NCBI GenBank assembly: GCA_023818905.1
Contig: JAMWDE010000007.1
Span: 1-6,971 of the forward strand
DNA: 6,971 bases
DNA from: Candidatus Omnitrophota bacterium
Lineage (GTDB): Bacteria; Omnitrophota; Gorgyraeia; Gygaellales; Profunditerraquicolaceae
Direction of reading: 5' to 3'
The position numbers and the translations under genes were made by a program. The notes under the pieces are model-generated. The model worked only from the letters and a program-made list of their open reading frames with translations, did not search any database and was not told the DNA's origin. Below, one piece after another: positions 1 through 6,564 of this stretch (position 1 is its first letter; the number at the start of each line of letters is the position of its first letter).

Positions 1-65
1 AAGCTAAGATTTAAAAAGATAGGGAGCTTTAAAAACCAAAAAGAAAATTCTTTAAAAGAATTCTT

Positions 66-115
66 AAAAGGTGACATTTCTATTTTGCAAAAAAGATGAC
101 ATTTTTATGTTGCAA
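66..115. repeat. Two-copy 25-bp tandem repeat, possible insertion-sequence end
   Basis: Two units lie head to tail, at 66-90 and 91-115. Each begins AAAAG and continues with a 20-base core: GTGACATTTCTATTTTGCAA in the first and ATGACATTTTTATGTTGCAA in the second. By eye 22 of 25 positions are identical. The repeat itself is seen directly. From memory, TGACATTTnTATnTTGCAA-like units occur as repeated terminal sequences of DDE transposons with integrase-like transposases (IS21/IS481-like), so this may be the right-hand end or a remnant of such an element lying to the left. That assignment is inference; no transposase is recognisable in the window. An alternative is a pair of binding sites for a regulator of the promoter immediately downstream. 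Confidence 0.7.
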
Positions 116-137
116 CAACACACAACATCTATAAAAA

Positions 138-166
138 TTGACTTTTTGAGTAAACAATGATATTAT
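138..166 (+). promoter_or_regulatory. Sigma-70-type promoter for the gatCAB operon
   Basis: TTGACT at 138-143 matches the -35 consensus at five of six positions. After exactly 17 bases, TATTAT at 161-166 matches the -10 consensus TATAAT at five of six. Transcription would start near 172-175, leaving a leader of about 35 bases before gatC. I see no riboswitch, attenuator hairpin or leader peptide in that short leader. The flanks are very AT-rich, which makes chance -10-like hexamers common, but the pairing with a good -35 at optimal spacing directly upstream of the first operon gene makes this a credible promoter. Confidence 0.65.
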
Positions 167-194
167 TAAAAATCTAAATAAAAAATTTTAAATA

Positions 195-202
195 AGAGAG
201 GG
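195..202 (+). promoter_or_regulatory. Ribosome binding site of gatC
   Basis: The purine run AGAGAGGG ends five bases before the ATG at 208. It supports that ATG as the start and marks the first translated cistron after the promoter. Confidence 0.6.
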
Positions 203-207
203 TTCTT

Positions 208-495
208 ATGCCACTCAATAAAGATACCGTAAGACAGTTAGGAACTTTGGCACGTATACACCTAGAGGAACAGGAACTGAAGATTCTTTCAGTTCAATTA
301 AAAGCCATATTAGATTTTATTGATAAATTAAAAGAGGTAGATATTGAAAATATTAGCCCTACCAGTCATATACTACCGATTAATAATGTTTTAAGAGAAG
401 ATGTCCCTGGCGATTCTTTGCCAAAAGAAAAGTTCCTAAATAATGCGCCTCAAAAGGAAGGAGATTTTTTTGGCGTGCCCAAGGTGATTGAGTAA
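208..495 (+). CDS. gatC: Asp-tRNA(Asn)/Glu-tRNA(Gln) amidotransferase subunit C
   Basis: The small subunit of the GatCAB amidotransferase, which converts mischarged Glu-tRNA(Gln) and/or Asp-tRNA(Asn) to the amide forms in the cytoplasm. GatC has no catalytic site; in known structures it wraps around the GatA-GatB interface and stabilises the complex. The 95 residues match the family's usual length. Visible family features are the N-terminal helix (VRQLGTLARIHLEEQE, about 8-23), the ILDFIDKLKEVD helix (about 34-45), the central segment ISPTSHILP (about 49-57), and the C-terminal part LREDVPGDSL followed by NAPQKEGDFFGVPKVIE, where 'NAP...FGVPKVIE' is typical of GatC. The start is supported by a purine-rich binding site five bases upstream and by the promoter just before it. 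It is followed after 22 bases by gatA, the common gatC-gatA-gatB order. Nothing is truncated. Confidence 0.96.
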   Translation: MPLNKDTVRQLGTLARIHLEEQELKILSVQLKAILDFIDKLKEVDIENISPTSHILPINNVLREDVPGDSLPKEKFLNNAPQKEGDFFGVPKVIE

Positions 496-517
496 AACTT
501 AGATTACGAGGTTTTAA

Positions 518-1996
518 ATGGAATTGCATAATCTAACTGCCTCTGAGCTTATTGAGAAGTTAAGCCTAAAACAGATAACTCCTGATGAGATTTTGTTTTC
601 ATTGGATAAACAGATTAAAAGGCTTGAATCTAAGATCAAGGCCTATGTAAGGTTGGATGGCAACAAGATTTCTACCTTGCCGACTATATCCCACCTAGAA
701 GGTACTAGTTTAAAAGGCATTCCAGTTTCTGTTAAAGATAATATATGTACTGATGGTTATCTCACAGAATGTTGCTCTAAGATACTTTCTGGTTTTAAGC
801 CTCCTTATGACGCAACTGTAATAAAAAAACTAAAGGAGGCTGGAGCGCGCATACTTGAACCCAAGACCAATATGGATGAGTTTGCCTTTGGTTCGTCTAC
901 GGAAAATTCCTGTTTCGGCCCTACTTATAATCCTTGGGATTTGGGTCGTGTAGTAGGTGGTTCATCCGGAGGTTCTGCAGCTGCTGTAGCAGCTGATGAG
1001 GCAATTTTGGCTTTAGGTTCAGATACAGGTGGTTCTATTAGACAGCCAGCTTCATTTTGTGGTGTGGTAGGACTTAAACCTACGTACGGAAGGGTCTCGC
1101 GGTATGGACTTATTGCTTTTGCTTCTAGTTTAGATCAGATTGGCCCAATTACAAAGGATGTTAAGGATTGCGCCCTGCTGATGAACACCATCTCAGGTTA
1201 TGACCCTTGCGATTCCACCTCTGTTGATATAGAAGTACCTGATTTTACGAAAGCACTCATTCCTGATGTAAAAGGTATCAAGATAGGTATACCTAATGAA
1301 TACTTTGTAGAAGGTCTGGATCCTCAGGTTAAGAACGTGATAGAAGAGGCTATAAATAAACTTAAGGACTTGGGAGCAATGTGTGAGCAGGTATCGTTGC
1401 CACACACTGAATATGCAGTTGCAGTTTACTACATTATTGCTACTGCTGAGGCAAGTTCCAATTTGGCCAGATTTGATGGCGTGCAGTATGGTTACCGTAG
1501 TAAGAGTAAAATATCTAAAAAAATAGAATCCTCCTCACTTATAGAGATGTACAAGCAGACACGTGCAGAGGGGTTTGGTTCTGAGGCAAAGAGGAGAATC
1601 ATATTAGGCACGTTTGTTTTGTCGCATGGTTATTATGAGGCATACTATCTAAGAGCACTTAAGGTAAGGACATTGATAAAAAATGATTTTGACAATGTTT
1701 TTAGGGAATGTGATTGTATAATTACACCCACATCTCCTACAACTGCATTTAAAATCGGGGAGAGGATAGATGACCCGTTGAAGATGTATCTTTCTGATAT
1801 TTATACTATCTCGGCAAATTTAGCAGGAATTCCTGCAATATCAATACCCTGTGGTTTTGACAAATATGGTCTTCCTGTAGGATTACAGATTTTGGCCAAG
1901 CCTTTTGATGAAGAGATGCTTTTTAGGGTTGCCTATGCGTATGAACAGAGTACACCTTGGCATAAGATGAAACCAAAAATAATTTTTGAGCAATGA
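518..1996 (+). CDS. gatA: Asp-tRNA(Asn)/Glu-tRNA(Gln) amidotransferase subunit A (glutaminase)
   Basis: The glutaminase subunit of GatCAB. It hydrolyses glutamine to release ammonia, which is channelled to GatB for amidation of the mischarged tRNA. It belongs to the amidase-signature family, and the Ser-cisSer-Lys triad is visible: Lys73 in SVKDNI, cis-Ser149 in the GGSSGGSAA loop (147-155), and nucleophile Ser173 in [12 protein letters not shown] (167-178). Further family motifs are [18 protein letters not shown] (114-131), [20 protein letters not shown] (185-204), [15 protein letters not shown] (363-377) and [13 protein letters not shown] (434-446). The length of 492 is standard. GAGG at 508-511 lies six bases before the ATG. 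The stop overlaps the gatB start as ATGA, implying translational coupling and balanced subunit supply. One small oddity is Ser432 in TISANLAG, where many homologues have Pro; it is not catalytic. Whether the natural substrate is Glu-tRNA(Gln), Asp-tRNA(Asn) or both cannot be told from this gene. Confidence 0.98.
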   Translation: MELHNLTASELIEKLSLKQITPDEILFSLDKQIKRLESKIKAYVRLDGNKISTLPTISHLEGTSLKGIPVSVKDNICTDGYLTECCSKILSGFKPPYDATVIKKLKEAGARILEPKTNMDEFAFGSSTENSCFGPTYNPWDLGRVVGGSSGGSAAAVAADEAILALGSDTGGSIRQPASFCGVVGLKPTYGRVSRYGLIAFASSLDQIGPITKDVKDCALLMNTISGYDPCDSTSVDIEVPDFTKALIPDVKGIKIGIPNEYFVEGLDPQVKNVIEEAINKLKDLGAMCEQVSLPHTEYAVAVYYIIATAEASSNLARFDGVQYGYRSKSKISKKIESSSLIEMYKQTRAEGFGSEAKRRIILGTFVLSHGYYEAYYLRALKVRTLIKNDFDNVFRECDCIITPTSPTTAFKIGERIDDPLKMYLSDIYTISANLAGIPAISIPCGFDKYGLPVGLQILAKPFDEEMLFRVAYAYEQSTPWHKMKPKIIFEQ

Positions 1997-3441
1997 GTAT
2001 TTATTCAGGATACGAAGCAGTCATAGGTTTAGAGGTCCATATTCAATTAAAGACCAAAACTAAGGCATTCTGTGGTTGTTCTACGGAATTTGGTAGAGAA
2101 CCCAATTCACAGGTTTGTCCTGTATGCTTAGGTTTTCCGGGAGCTTTACCTGTGCTTAACCGTTTGGCCTTAGAGTATGCGGTTAAGGTGGCTTTGGCAT
2201 TGAATTGCAAAATACAGGAATTTACAAAATTCGACCGCAAGAATTATTTTTATCCTGACCTGCCCAAGAATTATCAGATATCTCAGTTCGATCTACCGTT
2301 ATCCAAGGATGGTTTTTTGGATATATACCTGCAAGGTAAAGCAAAACGAATAGGCATAAGGCGGGTGCACCTCGAGGAAGACGCAGGTAAATTAATCCAT
2401 AAAGAAGACTTTAGTCTTGTGGATTTTAATCGCGCAGGTATACCACTTTTAGAGATTGTCAGTGAACCACAGATAAACTCCCCTCAGGAGGCCTATGAGT
2501 ATCTTTCAACACTCAAAAGCATTGTACAGTATTTAGATGTTTCTGATTGCGATATGGAAAAAGGGTCTTTGCGCTGTGATGCCAATATCTCTGTAAGAGA
2601 GGCAGGAGCAGAGGGATTGGGCACAAAAACAGAAGTAAAAAATATGAACTCATTTAAGTCAGTAAAGGAGGCTTTGGGATTTGAGATAGAACGGCAGATA
2701 GAGTTGCTTAAGCAAGATAAGAAGATAATCCAGGAAACCAGATTATGGGATGCAGAGAAGTTAGAAACCTTTTCTATGCGCACAAAGGAAGAATCCAAAG
2801 ATTATCGTTATTTTCCCGAGCCTGACCTTCCGCCATTTATAATCAGTAAGGACAAAATTGAGAGCATAAGGATGACTATACCTGAGTTACCGTACCAGAA
2901 GATCCAGAGGTTTATGAATGAGTATGGACTATCAGAATACGATGCAAAGGTTATTGTTTTTTCTTCAAAGGATGATGCAATCTACGCAGAAGAATGTATG
3001 AAAAGACTTGATAGTTCAGATAAAAAACCTTTGGTAAACTTTTTAATCGGACCTATGATGTCTGAAGCAAATAACCGTAATTGTGGAATCTCCGGGTTAG
3101 GTATCCCTGCGGAAGAGGTGGTATCATTGGTCCAGCATGTTCAGAGACAGGATATTTCATACTTGACTGCTAAGTCTGTGCTAAAGGAGGTTATTGACAC
3201 ATCACAATCACCAACCAAGATAATAAAAGATAAGAATTTAATTCAGATTTCAGATAGTAACGCCTTAACTAAATTGGTAGACGAGGTTATAAAGGAAAAT
3301 CCTAAATCTGTGCAAGACTACCTTTCTGGAAAATCCAATGCGATTATGTTTTTAGTAGGTCAGGTGATGAAAAAAAGCAATGGCAAGGCCAATCCAAAGA
3401 TAGTTCAGGAGATAATAAAAGGGAGGTTGAGTAATGCGTAG
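1993..3441 (+). CDS. gatB: Asp-tRNA(Asn)/Glu-tRNA(Gln) amidotransferase subunit B
   Basis: The tRNA-binding and kinase/transamidase subunit of GatCAB. It activates the mischarged Asp or Glu on the tRNA by ATP-dependent phosphorylation, then amidates it with ammonia from GatA. The N-terminal cradle domain (about 1-290) carries [18 protein letters not shown] (12-29), [15 protein letters not shown] (42-56), the VHLEEDAGK motif (125-133), [16 protein letters not shown] (144-159), [11 protein letters not shown] (191-201), TEVKNMNSF (213-221) and [11 protein letters not shown] (270-280). Cys27, Cys29, Cys42 and Cys45 form the CxC...CxxC set that binds zinc in zinc-containing GatB proteins. A helical domain and a YqeY-like tail follow, the tail ending in the typical [15 protein letters not shown]. 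The length of 482 is normal. The ATG overlaps the gatA stop by four bases and has only a weak upstream GAG, so initiation probably depends on coupling. Its 3' end overlaps the next gene by 8 bases. Confidence 0.98.
   Translation: MSIYSGYEAVIGLEVHIQLKTKTKAFCGCSTEFGREPNSQVCPVCLGFPGALPVLNRLALEYAVKVALALNCKIQEFTKFDRKNYFYPDLPKNYQISQFDLPLSKDGFLDIYLQGKAKRIGIRRVHLEEDAGKLIHKEDFSLVDFNRAGIPLLEIVSEPQINSPQEAYEYLSTLKSIVQYLDVSDCDMEKGSLRCDANISVREAGAEGLGTKTEVKNMNSFKSVKEALGFEIERQIELLKQDKKIIQETRLWDAEKLETFSMRTKEESKDYRYFPEPDLPPFIISKDKIESIRMTIPELPYQKIQRFMNEYGLSEYDAKVIVFSSKDDAIYAEECMKRLDSSDKKPLVNFLIGPMMSEANNRNCGISGLGIPAEEVVSLVQHVQRQDISYLTAKSVLKEVIDTSQSPTKIIKDKNLIQISDSNALTKLVDEVIKENPKSVQDYLSGKSNAIMFLVGQVMKKSNGKANPKIVQEIIKGRLSNA
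3421..3426 (+). promoter_or_regulatory. Ribosome binding site of the ctpA-type gene inside gatB
   Basis: GGGAGG lies within the last codons of gatB, seven bases before the ATG at 3434. It fixes that start, gives an 8-base overlap between the two genes, and places the protease gene in the same transcript as gatCAB. Confidence 0.6.
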
Positions 3442-4720
3442 GAGAATCTATACAGTTATATTTGTAGGCGTGATTGTATCTTTAAGTATAGCCAGCGGAA
3501 TGTCTGGAATAGATGCCAAGAAGAAGGATGAGCTGTATAGACAGGTAAGGCTTTTTTCTGACGCGTTGACAATTATCCATACTGATTACGTAGAAGAGAT
3601 AGAGCCTAAGAACCTGATCTATGGAGCACTGAAGGGTATGCTTTCCTCTTTAGATCAGCACAGTCAATTTATGGACCCGGATACATACAACGAGCTAAAG
3701 GTTGATACCGAAGGTAAATTTGGGGGTTTGGGTATCGAGATTACCATTAAAGACGGCATGCTTACAGTGGTGACTCCTATAGAGGATACCCCTGCCTGGA
3801 AAGCAGGAATAAAGGCAAACGATAGGATTGTTAAGATAAATAACGAGTTGACGCGTGATATGTCGCTTACAGAGGCGGTAAAGAGACTAAGGGGTAAGCC
3901 CGGAGAGTCTGTAAATCTTGTTATCCTACGGGAGTCTGAGAGAAAGCTTTTAGAATTTAAGATAGTGCGTGACATAATTAAAATAAAAGATATAAAAGAA
4001 GCCAGAATTTTAGAGGACGGTGTAGGTTATATACGTCTAGTTGAATTTAGAGAAAATACTTCTAAAGATATGGATGAGGCATTAAACAAGCTCAAAAAGG
4101 AAGGAATGGTCTCTTTGATATTGGATCTGCGGAATAACCCTGGTGGCCTTTTAGATGTAGCGGTGAATGTAACAGAAAAGTTTATAGAGAGAGGTAAGCT
4201 CATCGTGTCTACCAAGGGTAGAAAGAATACTCAAAACTTAGAATTCTTTTCGCGCATAGAAAATCCCCTTACAGATATACCTATGGCGGTATTGATTAAT
4301 GAAGGCTCTGCCTCAGGTAGCGAGATTGTAGCAGGTTGTCTGCAGGATTATAAACGCGCCATTATCGTGGGTACAAGGTCATTTGGAAAAGGTTCTGTCC
4401 AGACGATTATACCTTTAAGTGATGGGTCTGCTCTGAGACTTACCACAAGTAAATACTTTACGCCTTCAGGAAGACAGATACATCAAAATGGTGTTCTGCC
4501 GGATATTGTAGTAGAAGAAGGTAGGATTGAATTGGCTTCAAAAGAGAAAACCACATTAGAAAAACCCACAGATATATTTGAGGAGATAGAAGCCAAGCAG
4601 GAGATAACAGCTCCTCGGGAGAAAATATCACCTGAGCATGATTACAGAACCGACAATCAACTTATGCGAGCACTAGATATCTTAAAGGCAATAAAGATAT
4701 TAAAGGATGTTAAAAGATGA
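3434..4720 (+). CDS. ctpA: Carboxyl-terminal processing protease, S41 family, with PDZ domain
   Basis: A serine protease of the CtpA/Prc family, which cleaves envelope proteins near their C-termini; known members control peptidoglycan hydrolases or process secreted proteins. A basic start (MRRR) and hydrophobic stretch (about 5-23) form a signal peptide or membrane anchor, so it acts outside the inner membrane. A short helical region contains LSSLDQHSQFMDP (70-82), followed by a PDZ domain (about 88-170, with GGLGIEI at 97-103 and AGIKANDRIVKIN at 124-136). The S41 domain has DLRNNPGGLLD (231-241). By alignment to the family motifs the catalytic residues are Ser294 in GSASGSEI, Lys319 in SFGKGSVQ and Gln323, all present. 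The core ends near PDIVVE (356-361). A charged Glu/Lys-rich tail of about 65 residues follows. The length of 428 is typical of the CtpA-3 group. The gene overlaps gatB by 8 bases and its stop overlaps the deacetylase start as ATGA. Confidence 0.94.
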   Translation: MRRRIYTVIFVGVIVSLSIASGMSGIDAKKKDELYRQVRLFSDALTIIHTDYVEEIEPKNLIYGALKGMLSSLDQHSQFMDPDTYNELKVDTEGKFGGLGIEITIKDGMLTVVTPIEDTPAWKAGIKANDRIVKINNELTRDMSLTEAVKRLRGKPGESVNLVILRESERKLLEFKIVRDIIKIKDIKEARILEDGVGYIRLVEFRENTSKDMDEALNKLKKEGMVSLILDLRNNPGGLLDVAVNVTEKFIERGKLIVSTKGRKNTQNLEFFSRIENPLTDIPMAVLINEGSASGSEIVAGCLQDYKRAIIVGTRSFGKGSVQTIIPLSDGSALRLTTSKYFTPSGRQIHQNGVLPDIVVEEGRIELASKEKTTLEKPTDIFEEIEAKQEITAPREKISPEHDYRTDNQLMRALDILKAIKILKDVKR

Positions 4721-5505
4721 AGAAGTATCAGATATATAGGAATGCTACATTGATACTTTCTTTTGTAGTCATCATAGAGACTATGATACTTATACAGGTT
4801 TGGTTTACTAGGCCCAGAAAGAGATTAGCGCCAGTACCACCTGTGGTAAAAGGTAAGATAGCCATTGTCATTGATGATTGGGGTTATAATCTAAACCATT
4901 TCCGCATGTTAGAAGAGATAGGGTATCCTTTAACGATATCAGTTTTGCCTAATTTGAGTTGTTCTTCCTGGATAGCCCAGCAAGCAAACCGAATGGGTTT
5001 AGAGGTAATTTTGCATCTCCCCTTAGAACCTTATGAAAGATATAATCTTGAGAGCGATACGATTACAACCTCAATGGATGAGGTAACTATAAAAGGTATA
5101 ATTGAGAAAGCCCTGGCAGATATTCCAACTGCAAAAGGTGTTTCTAACCATATGGGTTCAAAGGCTACCGCAGACTTTCGGGTTATGGAGATTGTATTTA
5201 GGGAATTGAAACGTAGGAATCTTTATTTTTTAGATAGTTTGGTATCTCCAAAAAGCATATGTTTTGATGTGGCACGTAAAGTTAGATTAAATTTTGCTCA
5301 AAGAGATGTTTTTTTAGATAACCAAGAAGATACTGATTATATAAAAGGTCAGATCGACAAGTTGAAAACAATTGCCAAGGTTCATGGTCAAGTTATAGGT
5401 ATTGGTCACGTTAGGAAGAATACCTTAGATGTGTTAAAAGAGATGATGCCTTTGCTTGCCAAGCAAGGATACAAATTTGTTTTTGTATCCGAATTAGCAA
5501 GGTAA
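4717..5505 (+). CDS. Divergent polysaccharide deacetylase family protein (YibQ/DUF610 type), membrane-anchored
   Basis: A member of the divergent polysaccharide deacetylase group that includes E. coli YibQ; its true substrate is not established, though the fold and genomic company suggest an envelope carbohydrate such as peptidoglycan. A single N-terminal hydrophobic segment (about 11-30) after a basic start predicts an inner-membrane anchor with the catalytic domain outside, followed by a short Pro-rich linker (38-42). Motifs along the domain are AIVIDDWGYN (49-58, Asp53-Asp54), ILHLPLEP (98-105), GVSNHMGSKAT (141-151), FLDS (171-174), RDVFLDN (196-202) and GIGHVRKNT (228-236). The Asp and His residues at these places are what one expects for the metal site of this family. 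The 262 residues fit a compact member. AAAGGA at 4702-4707 lies nine bases before the ATG, which overlaps the ctpA stop by four bases. A ctpA-yibQ pairing is common next to envC in proteobacteria; no envC is seen here. Confidence 0.9.
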   Translation: MKKYQIYRNATLILSFVVIIETMILIQVWFTRPRKRLAPVPPVVKGKIAIVIDDWGYNLNHFRMLEEIGYPLTISVLPNLSCSSWIAQQANRMGLEVILHLPLEPYERYNLESDTITTSMDEVTIKGIIEKALADIPTAKGVSNHMGSKATADFRVMEIVFRELKRRNLYFLDSLVSPKSICFDVARKVRLNFAQRDVFLDNQEDTDYIKGQIDKLKTIAKVHGQVIGIGHVRKNTLDVLKEMMPLLAKQGYKFVFVSELAR

Positions 5506-5531
5506 TGCCAATTCTTAAGTTGATATGTTAG
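5505..5531 (+). other. Eight-codon minicistron bridging deacetylase stop and tsaD start (possible coupling element)
   Basis: The deacetylase stop is part of TAATG, which creates an ATG at 5505. The frame reads MPILKLIC and stops at TAG 5529-5531, just past the tsaD ATG at 5525. No Shine-Dalgarno sequence precedes tsaD (the ten bases before it read CTTAAGTTGAT-like), so ribosomes that terminate at 5503-5505, reinitiate and terminate again at 5531 could be handed to tsaD. The frame is visible in the sequence; its translation and role are conjecture, and an ORF this short can easily arise by chance. Confidence 0.25.
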
Positions 5532-6538
5532 TATTAGGCATAGAGACCTCTTGCGATGAAACAGCAGCCTCAGTGGTTGAGAATGGGGAAAAAATAATTT
5601 CTAATGTGGTTGCGTCCAGTCTGCGTTTTCATAAAAGATATGGCGGTATCATACCGGAAATTGCCTCGCGCAAACAATTAGAAACTATCACATCTGTTTG
5701 TGCCTTGGCTTTAAAGAAAGCAGCTCTGGACTTGAAGGATATAAATCTGATAGGTGTAACATATGGTCCAGGTCTTTTAGGATCTCTGGTAGTAGGAGTG
5801 TCTTTTGCTAAGGCATTGAGTTTAGGTAGAGGCATACCTATCTTAGGCATAGACCATCTTCATAGTCACATATACTCAAGTCTACTCAACAACAAGATAA
5901 AATTACCTTTTATTTCTCTGGTTGTTTCTGGTGGGCATACAAGTCTGTTTTACGTAAGAGACCACGGTAATATCAAGCTTATAGGCTCAACCCAAGATGA
6001 TGCCTGTGGAGAGGCCTTTGATAAGGTAGCTAAGATTTTGGGATTAGGTTACCCCGGTGGTCCATATATAGAAAGATTAGCTAAGAAGGGTGATCCAAAA
6101 AAGATAAGGTTCCATTGTTCAAATACAAGAGATCCTTTTGATTTTAGTTTTAGCGGAATTAAAACAGCGGTTCTTTCCTGTTTGCGCAATAGAGGATTTC
6201 AAGTAAAAGGTAAATCCAAATTTTATTCTAATGAGGGGTTTATCAGTGATGTAGCGGCTTCCTTCCAAGAGACAGTTATAGATACGCTTATTAAGAAATC
6301 ATTTTTAGCCTGCAGGGCCAATAGATTAAATAGACTTGCTATAGGAGGTGGCGTAGCTGCAAATAACCGTTTAAGAGAAAGATTTTCTCAAGAGGCAGCG
6401 AATCAAAATATAAATGTTTATTTTCCTCTCAGGGAATTCTGTATGGATAATGCAGCAATGGTAGCAGGTTTAGCCTATCATTTGTTTAAGGAAAATAAGG
6501 TGAGTGACTTGAATTTAGTAGTTAGACCGATAGTATAA
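5525..6538 (+). CDS. tsaD: tRNA N6-adenosine threonylcarbamoyltransferase
   Basis: The catalytic subunit of bacterial t6A synthesis. With TsaB and TsaE it transfers the threonylcarbamoyl group from TC-AMP (made by TsaC/TsaC2) to A37 of ANN-decoding tRNAs in the cytoplasm. It has the ASKHA fold of the Kae1/TsaD/YgjD family. Motifs: GIETSCDETAASVV (5-18), PEIASRKQLE (44-53), TYGPGLLGSLVVG (79-91), metal-binding His111 and His115 in HLHSH, SGGHT (135-139), DDACGEAFDKVAK (158-170), FSFSGIKTAV (207-216), GGGVAANNRLR (274-284), and Asp308 in CMDNAAM, the third expected metal ligand. The length of 337 is normal and the protein is complete. The start is fixed by the conserved N-terminus and by an in-frame TAA at 5516-5518. 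The gene lacks a recognisable ribosome binding site and lies 19 bases after the deacetylase gene, so translation may depend on upstream ribosomes. tsaB and tsaE are not in the window. Confidence 0.98.
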   Translation: MLVLGIETSCDETAASVVENGEKIISNVVASSLRFHKRYGGIIPEIASRKQLETITSVCALALKKAALDLKDINLIGVTYGPGLLGSLVVGVSFAKALSLGRGIPILGIDHLHSHIYSSLLNNKIKLPFISLVVSGGHTSLFYVRDHGNIKLIGSTQDDACGEAFDKVAKILGLGYPGGPYIERLAKKGDPKKIRFHCSNTRDPFDFSFSGIKTAVLSCLRNRGFQVKGKSKFYSNEGFISDVAASFQETVIDTLIKKSFLACRANRLNRLAIGGGVAANNRLRERFSQEAANQNINVYFPLREFCMDNAAMVAGLAYHLFKENKVSDLNLVVRPIV

Positions 6539-6553
6539 ATACAGAGATTTAAA

Positions 6554-6560
6554 AAGGAGG
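6554..6560 (+). promoter_or_regulatory. Strong ribosome binding site of the MgtC-type gene
   Basis: AAGGAGG, followed by two more G, ends four bases before the ATG at 6565. It is the best Shine-Dalgarno match in the window and picks this ATG over the in-frame ATG at 6577. It shows that the organism uses the canonical anti-SD, which makes its absence before tsaD noticeable. Confidence 0.75.
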
Positions 6561-6564
6561 GGTT

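Noticed and set aside
1..30. Possible stem AAGCT (1-5) with AGCTT (25-29) as a terminator of an upstream gene
   Set aside because: Five base pairs with a 19-base AT-rich loop and no GC-rich stem or adjoining T-run; not a credible terminator, and the left side is cut by the window edge.
41..65. Palindrome AAGAATTCTT (56-65) and its imperfect neighbour AAGAAAATTCTT (41-52) as an operator
   Set aside because: Short palindromes of A and T are expected in this very AT-rich leader; no spacing or symmetry ties them to the promoter at 138-166.
173..207. T-box, riboswitch or leader peptide ahead of gatC
   Set aside because: The predicted leader is only about 35 bases, AT-rich and without stable pairing; too short for any of these elements.
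2043..3975. Several minus-strand open frames of 65 to 103 codons across gatB and ctpA
   Set aside because: Each is opposite a conserved gene, lacks a family resemblance and a sensible ribosome binding site; they are shadows of the coding strand.
6539..6564. Terminator between tsaD and the MgtC-type gene
   Set aside because: The 26-base gap contains a purine-rich ribosome binding site and no inverted repeat or T-run.
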